This document shows positions 1-5,857 of a DNA stretch of 7,289 nucleotides, in pieces (position 1 is the first letter of the stretch; each line of letters opens with the position of its first letter). This DNA is from Pseudomonadales bacterium (GTDB taxonomy: Bacteria > Pseudomonadota > Gammaproteobacteria > Pseudomonadales > Moraxellaceae). A program made the position numbers and the translations under genes. The notes below the pieces were generated by a model. That model made no database searches. It was given only the letters and a program-made list of their open reading frames with translations, and had not been told where the DNA came from. The DNA is taken from the NCBI GenBank assembly GCA_013043915.1, contig JABEVH010000182.1, positions 1 through 7,289 of the forward strand. The letters are read 5' to 3'.

Positions 1-54
1 GCCCAGCATGGTCCGCAGGTAATATCGAGCACCTAGATACTTAGGCAAGGTCAT
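1..54 (-). CDS. Start of an unidentified gene, cut by the window edge
   Basis: An ATG at 54-52 overlaps the TGA stop of the DUF6502 gene as ATGA. The frame stays open to base 1 and gives 18 residues, MTLPKYLGARYYLRTMLG. An AGGA Shine-Dalgarno-like stretch sits just upstream (GACAGGAAAATG), inside the end of the preceding gene. The four-base overlap and the ribosome site are typical of a translationally coupled downstream gene in the same operon. The visible residues are basic and hydrophobic, as in an amphipathic or membrane-associated N-terminus, but this is too little to name a family. It could be a chance open frame, since only 54 bases are seen. The coupling is the argument for it. Confidence 0.55.
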   Translation of the reverse strand, partial: MTLPKYLGARYYLRTMLG

Positions 55-899
55 TTTCCTGTCTCCGTGAGGTCATCTAAACCCTCTGATGTCTTAATTG
101 TACCCTGATAATAATAGGCACCTGCACGAAAACGTCGTTGCCTGTCGGTTGCGGGTAAACACTGATCACGCTGCCATAGTCTGCTGGCGGCTGTCAGCAA
201 ACGTTGCTGTGTGGCTGACCAGGACTCCCTGGCCACCTGTTCTAACTCAACCATGCTCGCCTCTGAAAGAGGTTCGGCAAATACACTTTGCTCAAGATGT
301 GTGGGACCACAACGTATATTATCGACCGCAGCCTGAATATGATCCCCCAAACTTCCCGCCAGCATAGCCCATACTTCTGCCGTGTCTTGCGGGGGCACAA
401 AGGAGTCTCGCTGTCTGCAAACCCAGTCTACCTCATCAGGTATAACATCGACCAAGCCCAGCCTTTTGAGTTCCTGAAGCACACTGTGGGGGTGTATATC
501 CTGGCTAATCTCACGTACCAGCGTTTCAAAAGAGGGCATGGCGCCTTGACGCGGCAACCGGTCTCCCTGGTAACGCTCATCATGCAACCAGCGCGTCCAG
601 ACCTGATTGGCCAGGCTGGCATGGTTGCCCCCTGACGGGGACGGGGTCTGCGTCTCTCGCCACAGACGTACATCTTTGCGATGCACGCCACTTAAGATGC
701 TTAGTGCTGAATCGGTGGCTTTCTGCTGTTTATCAGCCAGCAAGGCCTGTGCTGATTTGAGGAAGGTAGATTTAAGGTGTTTGCTGAACATGGCGTAATC
801 GACACCGCGATCAAGCAGCAGCAGCAACCAAGGCTGCAAGAGAGCATCGCTGGCTTGCAGTAATTGGCTGGCTGTACTTTCCCGATCATCCTGGTGCAT
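51..899 (-). CDS. DUF6502 family protein, possible DNA-binding regulator
   Basis: A 282-residue soluble protein whose pattern matches the DUF6502 family by recognition; no biochemical role is established for that family as far as I know. The N-terminal part (about 17-60) is helical (LLQPWLLLLLDRGVDYAMF). It is followed at about 63-80 by DSALSILSGVHRKDVRLW, which reads like a helix-turn-helix with SGVHRKDV as turn and recognition helix. A second helix pair at about 115-150 (LPRQGAMPSFETLVREISQD, then a VLQELKRLGLV helix) resembles a winged-helix core. The C-terminus ends with an RRFRAGAYYYQG segment. There is no signal peptide or membrane segment, so it is probably cytoplasmic. I chose the ATG at 899 over an in-frame GTG at 929 because a strong purine-rich ribosome site precedes the ATG and none precedes the GTG. 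It is divergent from the lipoprotein gene and overlaps a downstream gene by ATGA. A regulator role is inference. Confidence 0.8.
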   Translation of the reverse strand: MHQDDRESTASQLLQASDALLQPWLLLLLDRGVDYAMFSKHLKSTFLKSAQALLADKQQKATDSALSILSGVHRKDVRLWRETQTPSPSGGNHASLANQVWTRWLHDERYQGDRLPRQGAMPSFETLVREISQDIHPHSVLQELKRLGLVDVIPDEVDWVCRQRDSFVPPQDTAEVWAMLAGSLGDHIQAAVDNIRCGPTHLEQSVFAEPLSEASMVELEQVARESWSATQQRLLTAASRLWQRDQCLPATDRQRRFRAGAYYYQGTIKTSEGLDDLTETGK

Positions 900-902
900 G
901 CA

Positions 903-914
903 CCCTTCCCCCTT
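903..914 (-). promoter_or_regulatory. Ribosome binding site deciding the DUF6502 start
   Basis: On the minus strand this reads AAGGGGGAAGGG, ending three bases before the ATG at 899-897. Both the AAGG and the AGGGGG parts could pair with the 16S rRNA tail at workable spacing. No comparable purine run lies ahead of the in-frame GTG at 929, so the ATG is the better start. Confidence 0.65.
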
Positions 915-929
915 TGAAGCACAGTTCAC

Positions 930-958
930 ATTCTACACAAATTTATTAGACATGGGAA
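930..958 (-). promoter_or_regulatory. Candidate sigma70 promoter for the DUF6502 gene
   Basis: On the minus strand a -35-like TTCCCA (953-958, 4 of 6 to consensus) is followed by a 17-base spacer and a -10-like TAGAAT (930-935, 5 of 6). Transcription would begin near 923, about 24 bases before the ATG at 899. The -35 box lies inside the 17-bp palindrome at 952-968. The -10 region TTGTGTAGAAT is identical over 11 bases to the one proposed for ihfB. Confidence 0.55.
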
Positions 959-975
959 ATTTTCCCATTTATAGT
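947..975 (+). promoter_or_regulatory. Candidate sigma70 promoter for the lipoprotein gene
   Basis: TAGACA (947-952, 5 of 6 to TTGACA) is followed by exactly 17 bases and TATAGT (970-975, 5 of 6 to TATAAT). This is a near-consensus promoter facing the lipoprotein gene, with a start point expected near 982 and a leader of roughly 28 bases. The spacer is almost wholly occupied by the palindrome at 952-968, so a protein bound there would block or reshape polymerase binding. Confidence 0.6.
952..968. promoter_or_regulatory. 17-bp palindromic operator candidate between divergent promoters
   Basis: ATGGGAAATTTTCCCAT is a perfect inverted repeat with 8-bp arms (ATGGGAAA / TTTCCCAT) around one central T. 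It fills the -35/-10 spacer of the rightward promoter and overlaps the -35 of the leftward one. This is the geometry of a dimeric repressor or activator site acting on both genes. Which protein binds is not shown by the sequence; the adjacent DUF6502 product is the nearest candidate. Confidence 0.6.
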
Positions 976-1009
976 ATGCCTATCAACCTCATCATGGACA
1001 TGGAAAATC

Positions 1010-2620
1010 ATGAGATTACCCAACACCGTCAAGACACGTACCTTGTTATTAGCATCAGCCTTGGCCCTGACTGCATGTGGCGGCGGTGGCAGCGGTGCAA
1101 GCTCAAGTACAGGAACCCTGCTCACCGGAGGCGTGATTGATGCCCCCATCGCCAATGCTGTGGTGACGTTTACCCTAGGAGCTCCTCTTAATGAGGCCAA
1201 CGCTCAGGTACTTGGCACCATTACGGCAGATGGCCAAGGTCAGTACAGCATCCAAGTCACATTTCCGAACACCTCAGCTCCTGTATTTGCCAATGCGGTA
1301 TCACCCGATGGTCAAGTGGTACTGACCAGTTACTTAGGCCAGGCCAGCAGCTTGCTCAGTGCATCCACACTCAATCCCACCAGCATACCTGATCTGGATA
1401 TCAGTCAGGTCAGTACGGCGGCCCTGGCACTCTATGTCTCGCAGGGCAAGGCATACAGCAACCTGACCCCCGCCCTCTATACCCAGCTACTCAGTACTTA
1501 CCACAACGACATTCTACCTCTGGCAGCCAGCATTCAGGCCGTTGCCGATGGCATTTGCAACCACCCCGGCAATTTTAAGGACACCAACGCCATGGCGATC
1601 AATATTGCCCTTAACGGTGCTTCCTCAACCGTACTCAGCAGCGCCAGCGCTACCTTGCCGGGATGTGAAACCCATTTGCAAAGCCTCATGCAATCCATCC
1701 CTGCCAATGCCACCTGGGCTCCTGAGTTTGAACAAGGTGATTTCTCAGTTTCCGCAGCACCTAGCTTTACGGGCAGCTACAGCTTGCAAGGCTTGATCGC
1801 AGAAACCGGCCTATTGGCGCCAAACACAACGTCTACCACGACGTCAACAACACCGGTCATAGCAACCACGCCTGCGCCTGCCGAAGTGTTTTTAGACAGC
1901 AGTATCATCATCGATACCAGTGGCCATATAACATCCACGGATAAATCGGTATCAGGCACCCTGAATGGCCGCGATTTGATCTTGAATATCACCGACAGTA
2001 CAGGACATAGCTACAGTCTGAATGAACATATGGGAACTTTAGCAAGCTCTATGACCAGCGGTGGCCAGGCCTATAGCCTCTCAGGAGCAGGGGTTAACAC
2101 CAGCTCACAGATTCTCACCCGTTTTGATGCCGTACTTGCCCCTAATAACGTGTTACCCAACTGGACTGGCTTAATAAGTGCAAGTGATGGGAGCAATGAT
2201 GGCTTAAACTGTAGCCATGGCGCTTTTGGTGTTCACCTGCTGACGACCGGGCCTATGGTAGGTGGTATCAGCCTAGGAGCCTGTGTTACGCCTGATGCCA
2301 GCGGATTGGTACTGACACCTTCAGCCCTCAATGTTGCTGAAAATGAACTCATGTCGATGGCCATAACCAACAATGTATTTACCAGTTTGAACTTAAATGA
2401 GCCGCTAAGCACCGGTTCAACGGCATCAGCCACACCTTTTGTGGTGACCGGCCAAGCCACCTTCAGTTTTGGCATCACGAGCTATTCCGGCAGCCTGACT
2501 TATGTACTAGGTTCTCGTGAGATGTTCTATACGTTGCAAAGTAGCACTGCCGGAACCATGCCTCTGGTGGGTTCCATAGCGATGAACAATAATCCTTTGG
2601 ACCAGCGTATTGATCATTAA
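1010..2620 (+). CDS. Large Gly/Ser/Thr-rich exported lipoprotein, function unknown
   Basis: A 536-residue protein with a clear lipoprotein signal: basic start (K8, R10), hydrophobic stretch 12-22 and lipobox LTAC with the acylated Cys at 23. A GGGGSG tether follows. Gly at +2 gives no inner-membrane retention signal, so outer-membrane anchoring is expected. Residues about 37-105 (TGGVIDAPIANAVVTFTLGA through a GQYSIQVTFP strand) look like the beta-sandwich carboxypeptidase-regulatory or Ig-like fold common in such lipoproteins. A more helical part runs to about 240. A Thr/Pro-rich linker lies at about 270-292, and the C-terminal half is beta-rich with recurring YSL strands. The four cysteines after the lipobox (183, 219, 401, 425) fall in two near pairs and could form two disulfides in the periplasm. 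The ribosome site is weak (GGA five bases before ATG), and no earlier in-frame start is visible. No enzyme motif is seen, so I assign no function. Confidence 0.85.
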   Translation: MRLPNTVKTRTLLLASALALTACGGGGSGASSSTGTLLTGGVIDAPIANAVVTFTLGAPLNEANAQVLGTITADGQGQYSIQVTFPNTSAPVFANAVSPDGQVVLTSYLGQASSLLSASTLNPTSIPDLDISQVSTAALALYVSQGKAYSNLTPALYTQLLSTYHNDILPLAASIQAVADGICNHPGNFKDTNAMAINIALNGASSTVLSSASATLPGCETHLQSLMQSIPANATWAPEFEQGDFSVSAAPSFTGSYSLQGLIAETGLLAPNTTSTTTSTTPVIATTPAPAEVFLDSSIIIDTSGHITSTDKSVSGTLNGRDLILNITDSTGHSYSLNEHMGTLASSMTSGGQAYSLSGAGVNTSSQILTRFDAVLAPNNVLPNWTGLISASDGSNDGLNCSHGAFGVHLLTTGPMVGGISLGACVTPDASGLVLTPSALNVAENELMSMAITNNVFTSLNLNEPLSTGSTASATPFVVTGQATFSFGITSYSGSLTYVLGSREMFYTLQSSTAGTMPLVGSIAMNNNPLDQRIDH

Positions 2621-2629
2621 ATCTCAAGC

Positions 2630-4315
2630 TCAGGAACGCTCCCGGTGGCTGCGGCGACGCAGCTCTTCCGGGGGAACCGGCTCTGGACGTAGATGCACGT
2701 CATGCTTACGCTCTTGGCGGGGCTTGATGAACTCCTTGGCCAGCCGGTCAAAACAGGTCTGAAAAGCTGCCAACGTCCATTGTCCATATAAGGTATGCCC
2801 CCCTTCATAGGCCTGTTCCTGGTATTCTTCCTGCGTCGTGACATAACCCATATAATCATTGCAGTAGGTCATCATCACCAAGCGCGTGATGCCACGCGCA
2901 GCCAGTACCGGAGCCAGTCCCTGCAGCAAACGCTGACCTGCTACGGTGGTAAATTCCCCCGGACAAGCGACGATACCTACCTGACCCAACGCTATGATTT
3001 GCAGGGGAAGCACGGTAGGAACCAGAGGGCTATGATCGATAGCGCCTGCCTGCACTTGTCGCTTGAGCTCAGCAACCACAGGATCCAGCCATCCTGGCAG
3101 CTTCATGTTCTTGAACGCTTGTCCCAGAAATTGATGCTTACCGGCATGCAACAATACATCCTTGTTACCCTGCGCCTCATAAAACGACCGGGTGGTCGTA
3201 TCGGCATGTTGCTGTCGCCAGCGCACGCCTCGACTTAAAAAACGCAGAGTGTGCGCTAAAGGTGCGGCTAAACCCGGGCCATCTATAGGCGTACCAGCAA
3301 AAAAACTGACACCGTGGGCAGGTTGCGTTGACCAGGCGCGCTGCCCTCTGCTAAATCGAGGATCCACGCTAACCTGCGTCATATCGACATACGCCAGAAT
3401 ACTATCCAGCGCCCCCTGTAAGCGCTCACCTTCCTGCTGCGCCAATTGCAACGCCATACGACTTTGCATCTGGCCATTATTGACCGCATAAGCCACTTCC
3501 GCTTCACCTTGAATGTGTTGCCGGCGCTTACGTTCACCGGGGCCATGGTAGTAAGGGGAAACATCACCAGCCGTTCCTTGTGCAAAAATGGCCACAGTCT
3601 CACCTGATGCCGAAAGAGCTTTTTCGGTAGCTCGCGCAGCATAGCCCTTGTTATCAGCATCATAGGCATCCTGCTGATTGCCCAGACAGGTTGCATGTAC
3701 ACCAAACAACGATATCAAAGCGCGTACTTGCCCGTTTTGTGTCAGGGTCATCACCCGCATAAATCGATCCAAAGCGCGGTGCCGTTCATGATCCCGTACA
3801 GGTTTAACCTCAGGATTACGCAAGTAAGCCTTGAGTGAACGGTTCCAGGCCACATCCACCTGATCATCAAAACAGCCTTCTATCCAGTTCAGGTCAACGG
3901 GCTGTTCATCTGCAAGAGCTCGCGTCAACGCATCCAGGCTAGATTGAATGATGGCCGTAACATGGGCTTCAACAAACCCTGGCGTAACCAGGTTATACAG
4001 GGCCTCATGCGCACAGCCTCCGGGTCCTGAATGCGTATGCGTGCAGGTGATCACCAAAGCAGCCGTGTCCCAACGTGCCCCTAAGATGGATTGCAGGCCA
4101 GCTTCAATACCCTGTCGTAAGGCGTAGGTCACATAGCCCAGATCCAGGCAGCAGATCAGGAGCCTATGGTGATGTTCATCACTAAAACTTATAGCACGGG
4201 CATGAAGAGGCGTACGCTGACGCCAGGCACGATGATGGGCTTGACCAAAACCGTGCATGGCCAGACCTTGTGGTTGAATGATGATTTCAGATAACGCCCA
4301 CCCAGCTTGAAACAT
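2630..4315 (-). CDS. Neutral/alkaline ceramidase family amidohydrolase
   Basis: A 561-residue protein of the neutral/alkaline non-lysosomal ceramidase family, zinc enzymes that cut the N-acyl bond of ceramide. Family landmarks appear in order: an N-terminal strand ending GLAMHGFGQ (17-25), THTHSGPGG (92-100), FGVHATC with His207, GTAGDVSP with the putative nucleophile Ser253, PAHGVSFFAGTPIDGPG (332-348), PGEF with Glu454, and GYVTTQEEY with Tyr491. His93 or His95, His207, Glu454 and Tyr491 match the zinc ligands known from the Pseudomonas aeruginosa enzyme, and the Glu-to-Tyr spacing (37) agrees. It has no signal peptide and carries many cysteines (55, 56, 91, 101, 148, 210, 451, 485, 521), which suggests a cytoplasmic protein. 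Only about 70 residues follow Tyr491, so the usual C-terminal domain appears absent; the tail is short and highly basic. The gene lies 48 bases after pyrF on the same strand with no terminator between, so co-transcription is likely. The natural substrate may not be ceramide. Confidence 0.88.
   Translation of the reverse strand: MFQAGWALSEIIIQPQGLAMHGFGQAHHRAWRQRTPLHARAISFSDEHHHRLLICCLDLGYVTYALRQGIEAGLQSILGARWDTAALVITCTHTHSGPGGCAHEALYNLVTPGFVEAHVTAIIQSSLDALTRALADEQPVDLNWIEGCFDDQVDVAWNRSLKAYLRNPEVKPVRDHERHRALDRFMRVMTLTQNGQVRALISLFGVHATCLGNQQDAYDADNKGYAARATEKALSASGETVAIFAQGTAGDVSPYYHGPGERKRRQHIQGEAEVAYAVNNGQMQSRMALQLAQQEGERLQGALDSILAYVDMTQVSVDPRFSRGQRAWSTQPAHGVSFFAGTPIDGPGLAAPLAHTLRFLSRGVRWRQQHADTTTRSFYEAQGNKDVLLHAGKHQFLGQAFKNMKLPGWLDPVVAELKRQVQAGAIDHSPLVPTVLPLQIIALGQVGIVACPGEFTTVAGQRLLQGLAPVLAARGITRLVMMTYCNDYMGYVTTQEEYQEQAYEGGHTLYGQWTLAAFQTCFDRLAKEFIKPRQERKHDVHLRPEPVPPEELRRRSHRERS
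2639..2674. other. Strong GNRA-capped hairpin at the convergent gene ends
   Basis: GCTGCG and CGCAGC (2648-2653, 2658-2663) form a perfect 6-bp stem with a GCGA tetraloop. An outer stem, CTCCCGG with CCGGGGG (2639-2645, 2668-2674), adds seven pairs including one G-T wobble across a small internal loop. It starts 19 bases past the lipoprotein stop and lies inside the last codons of the convergent ceramidase-like gene. No T-run follows on either strand, so it is not a standard intrinsic terminator. It could stabilise the lipoprotein mRNA 3' end, or be a by-product of coding sequence. Confidence 0.35.
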
Positions 4316-4363
4316 GCTGCCCCCAAAACCTGATTAAAACTCAGATTTAAACCTGGAGGACAT

Positions 4364-5056
4364 TCAATCAGAAGATGCCAGATCAAGCAACAGGCCTGAT
4401 AAAGCAGCCGCAGGATCAGCAGCACGCGTAACTGGACGACCTACCACCAGATGAGTAGCTCCCGCTTGCATGGCTAGTCGTGGCGTTAAGGTACGACGCT
4501 GGTCATCTGCCGATGATCCTGCGGGGCGTATACCTGGGGTCACAAACAGGCTACCTGGATGAACGTGACGCAGTGCAGACACTTCATGCCCTGAGCAAAC
4601 AACGCCATCCAGCCCACATGACATGGCAAGATCAGCGAGTAATCGAACCTGGGCATCACTATCCATAGTCATCCCAACTTCATGCAGATCAGCATCTTCC
4701 ATACTGGTCAACACGGTGACCGCAATCAAATGGGGCCGCTTCTGATATTCGGCCAGAGCCGTTACCGCCGCCTCCATCATGCGCCTGCCACCCGATGCAT
4801 GAACATTGACCATCCAGACACCCAGATCAGCAGCAGCCGACACAGCTTGAGCCACCGTATGTGGAATGTCATGGAACTTCAAATCAAGAAAAATCTCAAA
4901 ACCACGAGCTTGCAACTGCTCGACCAGCACAGGACCGCCGCGGGTAAACAACTCTTTACCCACTTTGAGACGGCACTGTTTAGCGTCCAGTCGGTCAATC
5001 AACGACCACACCTGCTCTACCCTAGCAAAATCAAGGGCAATGATGAGTGGGCTCAT
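4364..5056 (-). CDS. pyrF: Orotidine 5'-phosphate decarboxylase
   Basis: This enzyme decarboxylates OMP to UMP, the last step of de novo pyrimidine synthesis, in the cytoplasm. At 230 residues it has the normal length of the bacterial short-form family. Visible signatures are ALDF with Asp9, LKVGKELF with Lys31, the catalytic FLDLKFHDIP (56-65, with Asp58, Lys60 and Asp63 as the D-x-K-x-x-D motif), TPGIRP (173-178) and the phosphate-binding VVGRPVT (204-210, Arg207). All catalytic residues are present. The ATG overlaps the lapA stop as ATGA, and the ribosome site is weak, so translation is probably coupled to lapA. In E. coli the gene upstream of pyrF is lapB, which is missing here. Confidence 0.97.
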   Translation of the reverse strand: MSPLIIALDFARVEQVWSLIDRLDAKQCRLKVGKELFTRGGPVLVEQLQARGFEIFLDLKFHDIPHTVAQAVSAAADLGVWMVNVHASGGRRMMEAAVTALAEYQKRPHLIAVTVLTSMEDADLHEVGMTMDSDAQVRLLADLAMSCGLDGVVCSGHEVSALRHVHPGSLFVTPGIRPAGSSADDQRRTLTPRLAMQAGATHLVVGRPVTRAADPAAALSGLLLDLASSD

Positions 5057-5343
5057 GACGTGCGCCGTTCCAGTTGCTGACGTGCATCACGTAATTCACG
5101 TCGCAGCAAAAATACACGTCCTTTCAGTTTAAACAATACATAGAGATTTAAACCCACCAGCATACCTATCAGGCTTCCCAGCAGAAAGCTGCAGAGCATG
5201 GCCAAGCCACTGTTAACGGATCTAAACTTCCAGAAAAGAAGATTAAGATCAATGGGTTGGGCGTTAACAACCACCATCCAGAGTCCAACGACAAACAGCA
5301 GCACAAGCATCAGCACACGCCACCATGCCCATAAACGCCGCAT
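5053..5343 (-). CDS. lapA: LapA-domain small inner-membrane protein
   Basis: A 96-residue protein with the LapA (formerly DUF1049) layout. It has a first transmembrane helix at about 8-27, a short periplasmic stretch with NAQPIDLNLLFW, and a second helix at about 46-71 (GLAMLCSFLLGSLIGMLVGL). A basic cytoplasmic tail at 72-96 (RRELRDARQQLERR) probably forms a helix. In E. coli LapA works with LapB at the inner membrane on LPS assembly and LpxC turnover. Here its stop overlaps pyrF (ATGA) and its ATG shares the A of the ihfB stop (TGATG), so it is the middle gene of a coupled run. A GAGG stretch about 11 bases ahead of the ATG could serve as ribosome site. Confidence 0.9.
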   Translation of the reverse strand: MRRLWAWWRVLMLVLLFVVGLWMVVVNAQPIDLNLLFWKFRSVNSGLAMLCSFLLGSLIGMLVGLNLYVLFKLKGRVFLLRRELRDARQQLERRTS

Positions 5344-5681
5344 CAGGCGTCATCCTCATCGTCATCATCAGTATTCGCAGCAGGGCGCCCATCCAGATTG
5401 AGATTAACCCGGTCTTTGAGTTCCTTACCTGGCTTGAAGTGAGGCACATATTTACCCGCCAGGGTGACGGAGTCCCCGGTCTTGGGGTTACGTCCGATAC
5501 GCGGCTCACGAAAATGCAACGAGAAGCTGCCAAAACCACGAATCTCAATGCGACCACCCGATGCCAACGTACTCGACATCTGTTCGATCATGGTTTTGAT
5601 CGCCAGTTCGACATCTTTGGAGGTTAGTCCATCCTGTTTGACAATCAACCGTTCAATCAATTCTGATTTGGTCAGAGCCAT
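5343..5681 (-). CDS. ihfB: Integration host factor subunit beta
   Basis: This is the beta subunit of the IHF heterodimer, which sharply bends DNA at specific sites in recombination, replication and promoter architecture. The HU/IHF core is intact: MALTKSELIERL at the start, RIEIRGFGSFSLHFREPR (44-61), then GRNPKTGD with the intercalating Pro66 on the beta arm, and KYVPHFKPGKELKDRVN at the end. Glu46 and Arg48 correspond to the E. coli beta residues (44 and 46) used in sequence recognition. At 112 residues it is longer than the 94-residue E. coli protein. The extra part is a C-terminal tail rich in aspartate and glutamate (NTDDDDEDDA). It has its own promoter candidate and is followed by lapA at a TGATG junction. 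Confidence 0.97.
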   Translation of the reverse strand: MALTKSELIERLIVKQDGLTSKDVELAIKTMIEQMSSTLASGGRIEIRGFGSFSLHFREPRIGRNPKTGDSVTLAGKYVPHFKPGKELKDRVNLNLDGRPAANTDDDDEDDA

Positions 5682-5717
5682 CTCATATCCCAGCCATTTA
5701 CTACTCTCAACTCCGTG

Positions 5718-5745
5718 ATTCTACACAATAATTTCAGAGTGGCAA
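5718..5745 (-). promoter_or_regulatory. Candidate sigma70 promoter for ihfB-lapA-pyrF
   Basis: On the minus strand TTGCCA (5740-5745, 5 of 6 to TTGACA) is followed by a 16-base spacer and TAGAAT (5718-5723, 5 of 6 to TATAAT). Transcription would begin near 5711, about 30 bases before the ihfB ATG at 5681. It lies downstream of the rpsA terminator, so ihfB and the genes after it can be expressed independently of rpsA. I found no convincing IHF-consensus site over it. Confidence 0.6.
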
Positions 5746-5800
5746 TGTATATCGGGAGATTTACTACAGAATACTGATCTGTCTTATGATCATGACCATG

Positions 5801-5837
5801 AAAACGGGCCATCACCTGATTTAAGATGATGACCCGT
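5801..5837 (-). terminator. Intrinsic terminator after rpsA
   Basis: On the minus strand ACGGGTCATCA and TGATGGCCCGT form an 11-bp stem with one G-U pair around a 12-base loop, followed by a short T-run (TTTTC). It begins 20 bases after the rpsA stop. The short T-run suggests partial rather than complete termination. Confidence 0.72.
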
Positions 5838-5857
5838 CAGTACAGCAGCTATGACGT

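Noticed and set aside
897..929. In-frame GTG at 929 as the DUF6502 start (10 residues longer)
   Set aside because: There is no ribosome site before it, and it would lie within a few bases of the predicted transcription start. The ATG at 899 has a strong purine run.
1826..1852. Thr-codon-rich run (TTSTTTSTT) in the lipoprotein gene as a tandem repeat
   Set aside because: The codons vary and no clean repeat unit is kept, so it is better read as a low-complexity linker than a slippage-prone repeat.
2795..3238. 147-codon open frame on the plus strand
   Set aside because: It is antisense to the ceramidase-like gene, whose frame carries all family motifs, and shows no recognisable domain.
4316..4363. 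Terminator or promoter between pyrF and the ceramidase-like gene
   Set aside because: Only short direct CAGGTTT copies are present; no stable hairpin with a T-run and no paired -35/-10 boxes were found.
4682..5080. 132-codon open frame on the plus strand
   Set aside because: It is antisense to pyrF over its catalytic region, with no motif or ribosome site to support it.
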